Assembly (NCBI RefSeq): GCF_008831285.2
Contig: NC_045141.1
Location: 21,792,742-21,856,741, forward strand
Origin: Nymphaea colorata
Taxonomy: Eukaryota > Streptophyta > Magnoliopsida > Nymphaeales > Nymphaeaceae
Length of the DNA stretch: 64,000 bases
Direction of reading: 5' to 3'
Shown one piece after another: positions 1 to 14,179 of this stretch; within the stretch, counting starts at the first letter, position 1, and every line of letters starts with the position of its first letter. The notes under the pieces are model-generated. The model was not told the DNA's origin and did no database searches. It saw only the letters and a list, made by a program, of their open reading frames with translations. A program made the translations under genes and the position numbers.

Positions 1-3000
1 AAGAGCACCAAAGAAATAAGAATATGCTGTCAATGACAAGTTAGCGGGGTATCTCTTTAAAATTGGAGCCTGCAAAAATTAGCCAAGTCTTCAGTGAGTA
101 GTGAAAGCATTTGCAGCAGCAGAAACAACTTAAATTTCACAATCATATTTTCAAGTATAATACCATCCTCTTGATTAACAACAATATCCCACCAAAACAG
201 GGCCACTAGTAAATAACTATAATTAAGTTTTTAATAGTTTATTATTTTATCAGAACACAAAAACAGAACAAATAAAAGCAAAACCAATATAACCACATTA
301 GGAGTGACACATGAAGATGGTAAATAAAAAAAAAAAAATTGACAAAAAAAATGTTCACACTATAGAAAAAGCAGCAAGTGCCTAATAGTTGCACATTAAC
401 ACACCTGTTGGACACAAATTATGCTACCTTAACCTATCCCAAATTAATAACAAGAATATGGGAGAAAGACAAGTTAAAGCAGAGACCAGTTACAAAGTTA
501 ACCTCAAGCATATACTAAGCAGTGAAAATAGGACCAACTTCAACAGCCAACATTTGCCGGAGAAAAAAATTTAAGCCTAAAGAAACTTCATATCTTAGCA
601 CACAAGTAGACATAGCTAGAGAGAAATATTTTGATAGAGAAATATTAATCGATCACTCTATCCATATAAGCCAGAGACCATAGCAAATGTATTTCATCTG
701 TTGCTATGGAAAAGTTTCATGAGTAGCATGTCCAGAAGGCAAATGAATTACCAGCTGGGTATCCTGGGATGGAATCAAGAAGAGTAACCTCACCCATTCA
801 ACCAATATTTTGAAACTTCCAGCAGCCTTTTTGTGAGACATGGACTAATCATCATAAAATAAAAAAAATGGACGCTATTCATCCTGGCCCAACACATGGT
901 TTATTCCACAGCCAGGTGGACTGCCATGGCAGAACCTTCTTTGAATGCATTGTAATTCCTTCCTGTTCCAGTCCTTTTGATGGCCAGATCTGACTGTGTT
1001 ACAACCTGTTAACAAGTTAAGGTGAGCCAGCCCATTGTAGCCAGTTGATGAGACCTAGGTTATTAAATACATTAAAAAAAAAAAAAAACCGATTTGTCCC
1101 CTAATCAAACACTTGAATTGCCTTACAACCTGATGGACTGTCACAACACAACCTTTCTTCAATTAATTTTGAGGGCTGATTGTTCCAGTGCTCTTGACAA
1201 CTGAATCCCATGAAGTTACATACCACTGACAAGCTAAGCTGAGCCTGCCTATTACCACGATACTACCATAGATGTCAAGACAACGGACAGGGTTTGGTAA
1301 TGTAAAAGAAGATACATCATAGCAGTCAACTAGAGTTTTCGAGTTCATTTGCATTGTAAATCCTCAGAAAGTACAATAGTGTTGTAAAAGCAATAACAAA
1401 GCAAGAGTAACCGATAAAATTCCAAACACACCTGTAAGGCCAGATATATAGACATGCATAAGCAGTTTCCTATCAAGCACAGGATACCAATGTGCCATCT
1501 TTCAAGCCCAAACTCCATTAGACGAGGAGATAACCACCCAATAGGCTCTGGTTGGGCTAGCACATTTATCTCACTGTGAGCAGCAAGGTCCAGAAACCCA
1601 CTTCCAATAACTGCCGGACCCCTAAATGATGCCATCAGCATAGCTCCAGAAACACAGATAAGGGTGCCTAGAACTTTCAACTGGCCTTCAATTGTTTTTA
1701 AATTAACTGTCTCTGTGCTACAAAACAAAATTCACCATATGAAATTAGAGCGGACAGAAACATGAGGCACAAAAGATGTGTAAAATAGACAGCCCTTACC
1801 CCATTAATGCAGCCAAAATAAATGTAAATACTGGTACAGCAGGCTGTACAGCTGCAGCATATGTTGGACTCGTATATCCAAGACCAATCAGAAACAGAAG
1901 CTGATTACCAAATATACTGAGAAGGCATAAAGGCAACATATACCATAATGTAGTCAGTATTCAAGCCACAGCATTTGAATTTCTGGAGAAAATGCAGATA
2001 GAAATTCTTACCCCGTTAGACCAAGAAAGAAGAACGACACAAGAAGCTGACGAGATATCGGCGACCGGATCCTTCTGAGTAATAAGAACCATAATAATGG
2101 TTACCCATTTCATTCTCAACTCTTAGAGACATTAAATATATATAAGAGTGTGCCCAACTCTAGAAACGATTATCATCACTGACGCTTTTATTATTATTAT
2201 TATCGTCTATGACAAATGACAGAAAGAGAAGACCTTCTTCCATCTTTCACCATTTGAAGAGAATAAAATAGCTTCAATAGAGTCCACAAGATTGTTACGT
2301 ACTCAGCACATATTTGGAGAGAAAACAGATAAAAAATGATCATTCTACAAAATTGCAAGAGAAAAGTTAAGCAAACACTTGAAACACGTTTAACCAGACA
2401 CAAAACAAAGGAAATTAAAAAAGCTTACATACATAAAAAAAGTAAAAAGAAAAAACAAATCGTATTTTGGAGGAGAAAGAAAAACGCAGGGCATTATAAC
2501 ACAATGATCTTTCTGGGAATAGTTGAAAAGGAAATGAATCTAAAAGTACTGCTAGACTGATCTCGATAAGGTATTTAGGCCCGCTCACATTTCACAATCT
2601 CCGTTCTACCTTTCTCTTATGAAGATTGCATCCAAATACAACCTCAAATACGGTATAAGATAGCAGCGAAAAATGCCAAAATTCTACCTAAAACCGTCGA
2701 TCAACTAGAGCAGAGGACGGAGTTGAACACAGAAGAGAGCCAAATAAGCGATTCGAATAACAATTGTAAAGAAAAAAGGAAATCAGTCAAGAAATTGGAT
2801 TTGCAAACAAACCACGTCCTCCACTTTTTTTCTTGAGAAGCAAAACCCGGAAGGAAAACCAAGAAATGGTAACCGAGAAGGACAAGAACAAAAAGGGCAA
2901 GTAGAACCTGGAAAGAAGTCACACTTTTCTCGGTAATAGGCGATGGGGGCGAGCAGGGCGAGAGCCAGCATGTCCCTGTAGACGCAGAAGACCACCTGGT

Positions 3001-3109
3001 TCATTCCAACATTGAGGGCCAACTTGGCGATTACGTGGTATCCAGCATAGTTCATCTGAACCAGTACCATGGCTGCATGAGCCTTCCAAGTATCGGTTCC
3101 CACCATCAT
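1..3109 (-). CDS. WAT1-related (nodulin MtN21/EamA-type) transporter, N-terminal 240 residues, runs off the left edge
   Basis: WAT1-related proteins are ten-helix membrane transporters with two EamA domains; Arabidopsis WAT1 moves auxin at the tonoplast, but substrates of most members are unknown. Exons read 3109-2925, 2074-2012, 1916-1800, 1717-1432 and 69-1. All introns are GT-AG and the phases agree (720 nt, 240 codons in the window). Family landmarks are visible: an N-terminal helix with [20 protein letters not shown], then [19 protein letters not shown], then [17 protein letters not shown] across the exon 2/3 junction, [15 protein letters not shown], and [18 protein letters not shown]. 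The fifth exon gives [18 protein letters not shown], which starts the second EamA half. The start is the first of two consecutive ATGs at 3109. The last roughly 150 residues lie outside the window. The intron before the last visible exon is 1.36 kb and contains no other gene. Substrate is not inferable; it could be any WAT1 paralogue. Confidence 0.9.
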
Positions 3110-6100
3110 CTCTTTCGTCGCTACTCGATCTATTGGCTATCTTTCCGTTATTTCCCTTCACTGATTCCTATACCGCGACACCAACAAATCGAGAAGCTGG
3201 ATCATTAAGAATGAACAAGTTGCTCTCTTTGAATAGTAAGCCGCAGAACCTTCAGACTCTCTCTCCGTCGCTCCATGTGTGTGTGATGAGATTCCCCGGC
3301 AAGGCTGCAGCCCGTAGTCGTGCCGACGTTTTGGTATTTACCTCGGTGATTAAACGTTGCACATTGACATCAAGCCAGCACGCCCCATTTCCAGCAAAAG
3401 GATGTCGACGGTCGGGTCAGAGTGACTTTTCGATCACAAAAAGGGTCTCACGTTTGTGATTTTTCAGGTAACTTTTAAATCGATGACGCCTCTCCGATAG
3501 ATCGTTTGCAGTAGAAACAAAGCGTTTTGTTTTAGGAATCTACCCCAGTTTTTGAAAAACATATTACAAAACGTCTCTACTGCCAAGCAACTCCTAAATT
3601 TATTAAAAAATTATTACGATGTTTGGTCATAGTTAGTCTGAAAATTTTGATCTTTTGTTATTGACAATGAAAACACTATCCCTTATAATGTCTTCCAATC
3701 GGAGATCTCTATTCACAAGGAAAGTTTTCCAAAGCAAACTGTATCGATCTGATCCCTATGTTTGAAAGCAAAATCGAATTTGTCCAATGAATAGGTCATA
3801 TTTTATAAGGACTTCAAAATCAACGGTTTGCTCTCTCATTTTATAGAAAACTTACTCTTGCAGCCAAGAAAAAGTTTTTCAAGTTGTCAGTTTTCAGATA
3901 TGAAATCATATTCCTATATTTAGTTTTATAAAAATGTATTCACTGCAAAAAAAGTTTAATTAGAGCTCATTGAGTTCAAGTATGCCATAACTTCTCTATA
4001 TAGGTGCATATTGTGTAAACTTGAGTACAATATCCTCCAAATGACTATTCGAGTTATATATGCACTCTTCATAAATTAGTCAGATCTTCATCTTTGGAAA
4101 CCTCAGAATGAAACAATGGTCTTTCTCTAGTTATAAAATTACAGAAAATTTCAAAATCACATATTAAGAACTGGCAATAATAAAAATGACATACTATACT
4201 TGTGATATGTGAAAAACACCGAATTTGCACCATTTATTAAGATTTCCTTCCTATATCAAATATTAGGTTGTGACTAGCTTAAGTTGAGGTTAACGTGATA
4301 AAAAAAAATCAAAGGGGCTTCAATAAAGACAGTTTCAAATTCATCAGTTGCAGCAACCTCACTATATCTTTGAAAATCACTCTTTTTTTCTCAACTAACG
4401 GGAATTGCACGTCTGCGTAGTTAGTTTTATAAAGATGAATCTCTAAGCATACGGTTTGTACAACCTATTCCTGTTCATCAGGTAAGGTCGTGGAGAGTCT
4501 CTAAGCATACGGTAGCACTTCTCTGTATGTGGCAAAGAAAGACTTTGGCCGTAGTAAACGGATTCTTCCTTATAATCCAGCATTTAAATTGAATATCAGC
4601 AAAGGCGAAGATAAAAAAGAAAGGAATCTCTTGAAAATCTTCCATTTTCTTTAAGGGGCACAACATGACTCGTTCTGCTAACAGCTTGTGAAGAAACATG
4701 TCTCTAGTTTGATTCCGTGGCCATTATGTCTCTCTGTTTTAAGTGGTATGACACAATATGAAGTTAAAAAGTGAACTGCTGCTGACACAGCCCAAGACCC
4801 CAAAAGTGGGTGACTGAAGGGCTCTGAGAGCTCTTTTTTGAGTAGTGGGTTGTTAACCTCTCGCTCAACTGAAAGATCTTCTATTTCCTATTTTAAGGAG
4901 ACATTATGGATAGATGCCTGCACTTTTCAGCAAAAAGGTGACACGGCCCAGACCTCCATGCTTACCCAAATAGATCAAAATCCATACGCACATCCATATG
5001 CTTAAGAAACATCAAATTCCAGAATATCTATAGACATTATGAATAGAGGTTTTTAGAAACGGACCTCACTGTTCAGTGTTCTACCTAACCCAGTTTTCCC
5101 AACAGAAATAAGAAAAGAAAGAAAAATAAGGCAGCAATTGGACACATGGATTCAAAATTATGGTTGTTTCCATTTCCATGGAAGTGGATATAAGAAGCAG
5201 ACGAGGCATGAGACGTCCCATGGGGAATTCGGAGGACATGGAAGTCCATGACCATTATTCTGCTCTGTGCTTGAAACTTTCCTTAATTTTTTGCGATTTC
5301 TTGTCATAGTTGGAGAAAAGTCAGATGAGAAAAGTATAGCCCGTGACTCTTTAATTTCTACAGATATTCTGGAATTTGATGTTTTTTAAGCATATGGATG
5401 TGCGTATCTCTTGTGGAACTTCATCGAAGGAACAGATATGTGGACATCTTTTATCCTGCCTTGTTAACTACCTGAATTATGGCATAGCATCGTGAGCCAA
5501 CGGAGGCCTCAACAAGACCTGTTCTTTAGTCCTTGCATCCGGGTTTTTTTGTGCATGAAGGTTCTACTATTTTTTTTTTGGTACTAGATAGTATTCCAGA
5601 CTGACTTCACGTGTCTAGCTGTCTCGAATTCCAGCCGGTTGCGTTCCAACTTCCTAGTAGCCTGCAAGCAATGTCTAGAGATTTGCAGCCTAACAAATCT
5701 GTCATCCAGGACAATTTTGTAGCCGTAGGGAAGCAAAGGTCAGAGGCCGAGAGGATCAGCAACTTTCCTAGAAGAGTTATTAAAAGTGTTCTTCAAATAG
5801 CGTTAGACTTAATTTATATAGTGTTTTCGTGACAAAGTTCTAAATAAACTTCTATCATTGGTAGACAAGTTTTTCCAAACGGAAAAGATGTCATGGCCAT
5901 CAATGGTAGGGAAGCAAATCCGTTGAATGCTGAATGAGTTTTTTGCTCCATTTTGGGTCCTCATCCGTCTGAATTACAGTGCAACTCAGCTGTACGGAAC
6001 CCCCTCTGTGTGTCCCCAGTAAAACAATCCATTATGGCCTCTGGATGCATGTAATACCACATACTGAAAGGCACAACTAGGTTCATCGAAGAAGATCAGG

Positions 6101-6799
6101 TTAATGGTTGTTTGGGCCTTTACGCAACCAACTTTAGTGATGAAGAACATGAGCCGCTTATGGACCCAGGCCAGTTTGACCTCGACAAAGATGCAGTCAA
6201 ACAAAAAAACAGCACCATGACCCGCCCTGGATGATGGCACAGGAGTTTTTGTAATAAGTATGAGATCCATCCAAAATTCCAAGGTCATCTGTGGAACAGC
6301 GTTGGAAACAGATTGCAATCAAGAAAATAATGTAAACTAGAAACAAACCCAGGCCCCCATGATAGCAATTCACAAATTAACCTTGAAATTTGTTCACAAC
6401 CCGAATTTTCAACGGCCAACAACTGGAAGCAGTGTTACAGAAAACAAGAACCAGAGTTTATCCGTCAACAAGCAGGTGAAAAGAATTTACAAAATTGTAT
6501 CCTCGTGTGCGACCACCTTTTCTATGAATAAGCCTAGCCTACACTAGAAGAAAACTTTACAAATTCATCCATCTCCATTCCTGAATGCCGTCCCAAATCA
6601 TACGCCAGCGTGTTTAAATTTTACAGGAAAATTGTTCACAACAAGCCTGATCTTGCATGTAAGCATGTTTTCTAAATTTTTAAAGTCATGCTTTTAAAAC
6701 ACTAATGCTTCACACTAGTACCTATAACATCACCAAAATCCAAGGTCTACATAGAGGCGAATGCACGTGGCTTCTGCTGCAAAGAGCAAATAGGTCTCT
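3110..6799. other. Intergenic region between the WAT1-type gene and the 3' end of the GATA gene
   Basis: No recognisable gene. The first few hundred bases above 3110 are the presumed promoter and leader of the WAT1-type gene; no confident TATA box was picked. The region is AT-rich. It contains a 13-base direct repeat (at about 4441 and 4499) and a long inverted repeat, listed separately. Short open frames on both strands around 5986-6318 resemble no family I know; the minus frame there is 110 codons. Confidence 0.5.
4984..5407. repeat. Foldback structure: two 46-bp inverted arms around a 332-bp spacer
   Basis: Arm 1 (4984-5029) and arm 2 (5362-5407) are reverse complements over 46 bp with a single mismatch (a C/T difference at about two-thirds of arm 2). 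Homology stops sharply at the outer ends. No obvious target duplication flanks the arms. It could be the remnant of a foldback or MITE-type element, or a hairpin RNA source. The spacer has no coding sequence I recognise. Confidence 0.75.
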
Positions 6800-9700
6800 C
6801 TATAATGGCAATTGCTTGTTAGGAGTTTCGATCAAGGAACCAGTAGCAGATGATTTCTGCTTCCAAAAATTGCAATCAAGAAGCTCAGCCTGCTGCAATG
6901 ACATATTGGAAGGGACATCAAGTAGTAGATCTTGTTCAGATGAGTTGTCTGTGAATTGCAAAGAATCCATCGTGACTGGGCTCCTGCCCGGAGGAGAAGC
7001 AAACAGACTTCTCGGACTAAAGCATGATGCATCATATTTGAGAGCTTCATTTGCTTCACAGGTGCTCTGACCATGCTTAGCGTAAGAGTATGCTTGCAAT
7101 TCAGCATCACTCATATCCATGGGGACACATTTTTGTGACCTGCTGACAGCCCTTATTTTGTGTTTTGGCTCTGAAAGCAGAAATAGCCAATCAGAAGAAA
7201 TTGATAATTCCAGCCAGAGGAAAGTCAAAGGAAATCATTCCCAAAATAATCAACCATATCCAAAACCATGAATAGCATATTCTACACACGAATTCTAAAC
7301 ACTAGTAGAAACACAAACACGTGTTAGCTTATGTATTAATTGCAATTGCTCTATTATGCATATACACATTGCACTGTCCATGTTGGTAAAGGCCTTTCAC
7401 AAAATTTCCTTTTCTATAATCTGCAACTATGGTGTACTTTTTCCTCAATTGACGGCTTTCTTCAAATGTGCTTGTTAACTGGTCATCCCTGGCAGGTCCC
7501 CTTCAAGATTTATAGGCGATCTGATGCCTACTGCACATTGACCACTGGAAGAGTTTTAAGTCTAGTTGTATTCACCACATTAACAATGACAAAAAGGAAA
7601 AGTGGAATAATGATATATTTATGCATCTTGGATGACCTACAATATCAACAGCTGAGGCACCACTGGTTGAACCCCATATCCCATTTCTGAACCACAAAAA
7701 TAAATTGTGTCCTAGAACTTACATTCTTCAATAAATTTAACTTCTGAAAAAGAAAATGAGAATGAGGCCAGGACTTGCACTTTCATTTTGTATGGTTTTC
7801 GAGTATCTGAACAATAATTATTTTTTTCACAAATTTGACAATGTCAAATCTTCCATGCAATCTACCTTCCAGCTGTTTTCCATAGCAAGACAGGCCACAT
7901 CAGCTTGTAAAGGGTAGCTGTTCCATGTTCTACTGTTAAGACCCTGTTTTTAGTGTCAGACTAAATTGTGCCACTCTTAGCACCTAAAAGAAGCTCTGGA
8001 TCTTAGTAATTTAGCTTGCCTTTTGCCTTCATGTTCATCTTTACCATGCTGTTTCAGTCCTTTCTACCCTTTCGTATTTGTTTTTGCAACTTTCACCTAA
8101 TATCTCCACCTGAGCAAGTCTTCAATGTGTCAATCCCTCTTACTTCTGGACCTTTTCCTGTCCAAATGGGAAGCTTCTAATTTCATGTCTTATCCGTCAT
8201 TGAAGCAGTTTCAACAATTTTTCCTCTGTGAACCATGGAGATGTTGACCAAGAAGAAGGTCTTTTTGTATCATCTAAATTTCCAGAATAAAGGTTAACGG
8301 CCAATGTGGTCAAAAGAGATAGGTGGACCTGGGGCGGTGGACCATAAAAAAGGACTAGATGGCACCTAGGTGGGGGCCTACGCAGGCCAGAAACAGTAAA
8401 ATAATAAAAAAAAGAGGAGGATGATTAAAAATCAGAAGAAAAAAGAAAAAAGGAGAACAAAAACCTTTTAAGACCTTTTCAGGTTTTCTTATGATTAAGT
8501 GCATTGCCAGTGCTTAGGTCCTACAGTCTAGTAAAGAAAGTGTTTGTCCAGCATATACACTACCTAGGTGCACCTTTGGACTGGACTAACACTTCGCCTC
8601 AATATCAGGAATCAAGCATATTGTATTCACTTTCAGATGATTGCTATTATCATGCCGATTAATTGTTTCTACCATTCAACCTAAGCAGCCATCTGAGCTT
8701 CATCTAACACAAATGGCTGTCCAAAAGGATGTGCTGCTATTTCTTTGGCAGCATATGCTGCCTAAAATGTTCTGGTCATGTTCAGACAGTCCCCTCAGAT
8801 ATGCCCAGAGAATTATGGCTTTCGGCCCGCACTTGTTAGCCTTCCCTGCTCCAGTCAGGCAATTACAACAGCGGGGTGAATCTTCTGCTATATGAGCATA
8901 ATATGATGAATGCTCCAGGGAAGTGTTTCCTAAAAGTTGAATCCCAGCCTCACATTTCTCACTAGATCTTTTTGAACTGACCGTGCTTCAGCAACAGAGA
9001 GAACTGAACTCCTACAAAAATCAAAACCAAACAATGACTATGCTGATGCTTATACTTAAAGAGTATCAGTACGTGGATAGGGATAAAAAATTCTAGGCAA
9101 CCTGGTTTGAGTTGTTAAACACCTATCAGACATTATTACCCATATATCTCCTCATCTTCTTTTGAAGAATTAATCTCAGTATGAATTCTATCAAAAGTGA
9201 GCATTCTTACAAAATGCCATTATAGGGAAGAAATGGAAGTTATTAAGAAGATCCACTGATCACCTGTATACACTTGGAAGCCATTGCTTCCAGCAAATTT
9301 CACAAAGCAGCATAAAAATTTCATACCTGTATTTTTTTGACTGAGGTCATAATCATGAGGTCGCTTCATGGATATTGATTTGGAGAATTTAATGTTACCA
9401 CGTGACAAACTTTTATCCTTTCCAAGGGCTTCGCTTGAATTCTAATGAAAAGAAAGAAAAACAATTTCAAACTAGTGGTGCTGTAGATTTATCTTACATG
9501 ATCAATATGCCAAGAAATGCAAGAAAAGCAACATGATGTTCAGAAAGCCTAGAGAAATTTCTCAAGAGCAACTGACCTTCAGCTGTGCATATTGTTCAAC
9601 CCATCTGGATTTGATTGTTTCGCACAAAACAAGTCTTTTTGTAGCTTTGCAAGATTCAATATCTATCCCTTGGAAAGAGAGATCAAAGATGCCATTAGAA

Positions 9701-12700
9701 AGCAGCCTCTGGTACACATACAGGGCCTCCTTAAATGATGGACTGTCAAATGCATTTCTAATGCTGCATACAGGATGACAAGATCAGAACCAGGAGATTA
9801 ACGCAGCCACATGGAAAATAATGAAGAGTACGTGTTAGTAACCTGTCAGGATTTTGGCAACTATCAACAGAAGAAAGGTGATTTATCAGCTGCTGTTGCT
9901 CCTCATGAGAGAAGTATTCCATGAACTTCTCATAATTAACAACAGCCTGATACCAAAAAGAACATCAATCGCATTAGCTGCAGGATGCTTCCTCATGAGA
10001 AATAACCGACTGCTTCATTTGGTTTTTCTATGAGACAACTGAACCACACACATTCAGACTATATATTTTCATGTCCAATTTAGGATTCAGTAATTGAAAT
10101 ACCTCCAGATCTATGAATTGCAAAGGTGATGAGCTACTTTGCAGAAAGTGAAATCTGTCAGAGGGTACCTTATCCCTATAAAACCAACAAATAACAGATT
10201 CAGAAAAAAGGGAACCTAAGCCATTTCCTCCATTCTCAATAGCATGTTGACAAGGCAACATATACTATTCAAAAACAGGACAAGAGTAGAAACGCCTGCA
10301 CCAAGACCAGCTGTGGATCCATATTTTCAAATAAATCTTATTTTTAGCAAGAGTATAGAGCAGCAGAAGTGCCAATTTCAGCGACTGAATTCTAAAGCAG
10401 AAGCAGAATGTCACATGAGTTTTTGCTCAGAGAGCACCTTTTTGTATGGTCATATCTTCCTTGGCTCATGTTATGCTGCATTTTTTCATTGTTGACTTCA
10501 GATGAATTTATTCCTTTGCTTTGAGTATGTACAGGAACGGATGAGGACATTGAATAAGATTCACTAACAGAACATCCTTTGTTCTGTATCACAAGTGAAC
10601 TTGCTTCTGATTCCTCATCTTGAGCTGTTGAATGTGGATGCTTTATAAGAACACCACCATGACCAATCTCAACAGAAACCATAGGCTTTTCATTTTCGAA
10701 AATGAGATCCTCCTCTGTGGATCCAGATGGATAGGACAACTCCTGCTCATGCAATATGCTATACAAATCTTTTGTCAGTTTCTCAACAGGAGATGGCTTG
10801 GGCTTTGAACGACTCAGGCATGTCCGCCTTTTTGATGGGACAAGCGAATCCCAGACAATGGATTGCGATGAACCTGAATGAAGAAAATGTCACTCACATA
10901 GTGAAACAGTACTTACATATGTTACTTGGAAAATAACAATTGGTTTATAAATTAAACATATAATATTAAAATGTACATGCATCCACATGAGAGAGACAGA
11001 GAGAGCTATACCATTCGGAAATCATGTTTTCTGAGGTTTTACAGGCACAAAACTTGATAGCGATCATTTTTTTGGCATTTATGGAAACATAATCACTTTG
11101 GGTTCAGTAAAGTACTTAAATCCTTTGATTCTTAAACACCACTACCATAAATTTGAAACACAATATTGCAGTTAAAACTTAAAAAGTTTAAAAGTATCTT
11201 GAAAGAATAGTGTCAGGCATCGGGTATAGGATTAGATTGGATATTGGATTGGTTCTCCATGGGGGCTGATTCAGTAGGCATATAAATAAGGGTCGAAAGG
11301 ACCTAAGTGGGATTACGACAGGTTTTCAGTGTGTGGCCTCTGGTGAGGAAGAACCCTAAACTGGAATGAATGCTGGGCGTGTACGTGTAGAATTGGGTTT
11401 GCCTTTGTAAGGGTTCCCAAGCTAGCAGGTGGCTGCTAACAAATAGCTACCTACATTAGCAATAAGACTTTTTGCAATTACCACTTTGAATCTTTCCATC
11501 AGAAAAAAAAAAACACGTAGAGGTGCTGAAGTAAGTAACTCCTGTCGAAGTCTTAAATGCATAGGGCTCCTATGCAAACATAAAAGAAAACAAGGGCATA
11601 AGCAAAATAAAACCTGTGAAATCACTTGCATCTGTACTACCAAATTGAGTACAGCTCTCAGAATATGATATAGCTGATCCTGAACTAGATCTATTGCTTG
11701 ACTCTTCTTCCAACAGCTTCTCGCTTTGAGGGTCATAATCGCTAGTTGCATCTTCACTTTCTTGGCTAACTTCGTCTAACTTCTGCATATGAAGTTTCTG
11801 ATCTTTGGCCTTACCAAGCACATATTTCAACTTGGGAGTTTTGCTTTGTGGTAGGGCAGCAGGCTCCCCACGGGAATGCAGCGGAGTATAGTTAGCAAGT
11901 GAACCCTTTGTTCTCCATCTTGAGCCACATGCATTGCATAAAACTGGCTTTTCTGGTGGTCCATTTCTCCAAAGAGGAGTACCTGCTCCATTGATCAAAT
12001 GCAGAGGTCTATAAGCCAAGCCACCATGGATGTGATTGTTTTAAATACTATAACAGCTTGAACCAAAAGTACAATCAGCGTTCTATACTCAAACATAAAA
12101 AATAGCATCTGAGATTCTGAAGCAAACTGTTGTAGGAACTCCCTAGTAATACGGCTTCATACATAAATCAACTCGATGATCACGGGCAATCCAGGACAGC
12201 ATGTATGACAAAACTTATACGTACAGGTAGGACGATATATATTCCAATTTTAAGCAAAACTGGTAAATTTGGGTCCAAAATCATTAAAAAAAAAAATTAA
12301 GGGAACCTTCAAGTTGTTACTGCTCCTTCACAGACAGCAGAAGGCAGAAAGATAGCCATTCACGAGTTACCCCAAAGAATAGTTCAAATGGTCTCCTGCA
12401 CTGAGATTTAAATACAAATGCAACCAGTTTATTTGCATTGTTTGCTGGTGATGCTGCTTAAGATTCAATCAAGGGGAGAACCAAAATTATGCTGCATGAA
12501 ATGGTTGCATAATTTCCACAGTAAACAGAAAAGGAAAAACATTTGATAGCTTAGCTGCATATTTCACCATGATGCTTTAAAAACCTTCAAATCCACAGAT
12601 AAAATAAAATAGGGTGCATAAAGTAACTCAAAATTTTATTTAAGACAATGAACTCTCATGTAAGCTCAATTATTATTTGCAGCAAGGCAGAGTTTAAGAG

Positions 12701-14179
12701 GATACACTTGAAACACATTAGGACAACATTTCACATGTCATGGACACAGGGCTTTTAGGAAAATTAGAAAGCTGATTCAATAACAGAATTGGAATCAGTA
12801 TTTTGTCGAGCTAGATATTTTAAGAAACATAAGCAGCTAATTTGGAAAGAGGTCCAGATCTTGCAAGTCTATGAAATCCAGAATGCACGAATCACCTTCC
12901 TGTTAGCTAAATTTGACTAGCTAGAACTGCTTTCACTTTATGTTAAAACTCCAACTGCTCTGCAGCAAGCAGCTACACTGCTTTCAGATAATCAACTAAT
13001 TAATTGACAACCAGCTCATCAGTTCAAAAACCTTCACAAGCACTGTATGCAATTCAAAGTTCAATTATAGAGATACGTTTTTAATAATCAATATGCCTCT
13101 AAACCAGCTCCCTTTAGTGCCTTTTTCTGCATGATTTTGCTACTAGAACTCAAGACAGCTGACCTAAAAAACACATTACAGAGGAAATTTTGAAGAGAGA
13201 CAGAAACAGAGGAGAAAAAAAGAAGTAGCCATTCAAGAATGAAGATCAATATTCATTCCAATAAGTTCGCTGAAATTTCAGTTGTTGCTGCTTCAAAGGT
13301 AATGCACATAGTCGAATATGCAGCAGATGAGGACTTGAAAGTGCAAGGTAACGACGTCCTTTGAGTAGAAAAGATCAGCTAGAAGAAAATAAAGTGTTAA
13401 CAACAGAAAGAATTGCAACCTCTGAACGTTTCTGCAAATGTTTCAGCAGCAAAATATACAATTAGGTTATTCGTTTAGGCTGCAGCAAAAATTACTCTCT
13501 TAAGGCCGAAAAGAAGATCACATAAAAATGGACTTGAACTTAAACACAAATAGTACTTAGAGAAGCATAAATTAGTATTGATTTTTTATGTGCTAATAAA
13601 GCAGGTTCGGGATATTCTGCAACACTTCCACAAGCATCAACAATAAAAAAAAAAAAGGAAAATCCAAATAAGAGACGAGGCCGAATTGATTCAGGTTTCT
13701 TACGTAGTTCAATTTACAAAATGGACATTATTCTGGAAATCAAATCAATCAACCAACCAGATGAAGTAAATGAAAAGGTGAATAAACAGTACAAACCCGG
13801 AAAAGAGACACAAAAAAATTACAAGATGAAGCTAGAAATGAAGTCCAGGTTACCAACTTTTCCACTACAATCGAATTGAAACTAATAAATGAAAAAGTTG
13901 AGCAAATTTTCTCCAGACTCCAATGAAGTTCAACCCATTCCTCGCCTCGGCGAATTTCTTCATTGTTCAAAAATGAATAGTCAACAATTGGTGCTTCCAC
14001 ACCAATCAGAAGTACTTAAAAGAAGACAACATAAACAAGAAGAACCCAAGTGCTTTTTCCGCCAAAAATGAAGCATAACACACAAAAAGATTCACAATAC
14101 CATCTAAAAGAGAAAAAAGGAGCGAGAGAGAAGACTCACTCGTAACACCACAATGGTAGCAAGGCCCCTGCTTAACCAT
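6800..14179 (-). CDS. GATA26: GATA-type zinc finger transcription factor, GATA26/GATA27-like, complete
   Basis: Nuclear GATA-motif binding protein. Exons: 14179-14140, 11982-11614, 10873-10438, 10175-10103, 9946-9843, 9763-9577, 9441-9327, 7170-6800. They total 1695 nt (564 aa plus stop); every intron is GT-AG and every phase agrees. Residues 1-45 form a class B finger, C-X2-C-X18-C-X2-C (C7, C10, C29, C32), containing [20 protein letters not shown]. The first exon encodes only 13 codons and one base, so a 2.16-kb intron splits the finger. Exon 3 carries [13 protein letters not shown] and [12 protein letters not shown], then [15 protein letters not shown], as in the family. Residues about 283-385 ([17 protein letters not shown], then [20 protein letters not shown]) match the Asx-homology/DEUBAD-like region of GATA26/27. 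The C-terminus keeps [10 protein letters not shown] and [12 protein letters not shown]. The ATG chosen begins [11 protein letters not shown], as in homologues. GATA26 and GATA27 cannot be told apart here. Confidence 0.93.

Noticed and set aside
8640..8990. A minus-strand frame open for about 95 codons inside the last GATA intron, as a possible extra exon
   Set aside because: Exon 7 ends in phase 1, and every AG near the start of this frame would need phase 2. Joining exon 7 directly to 7170 restores a Glu codon and the known C-terminus, so no exon is needed here.
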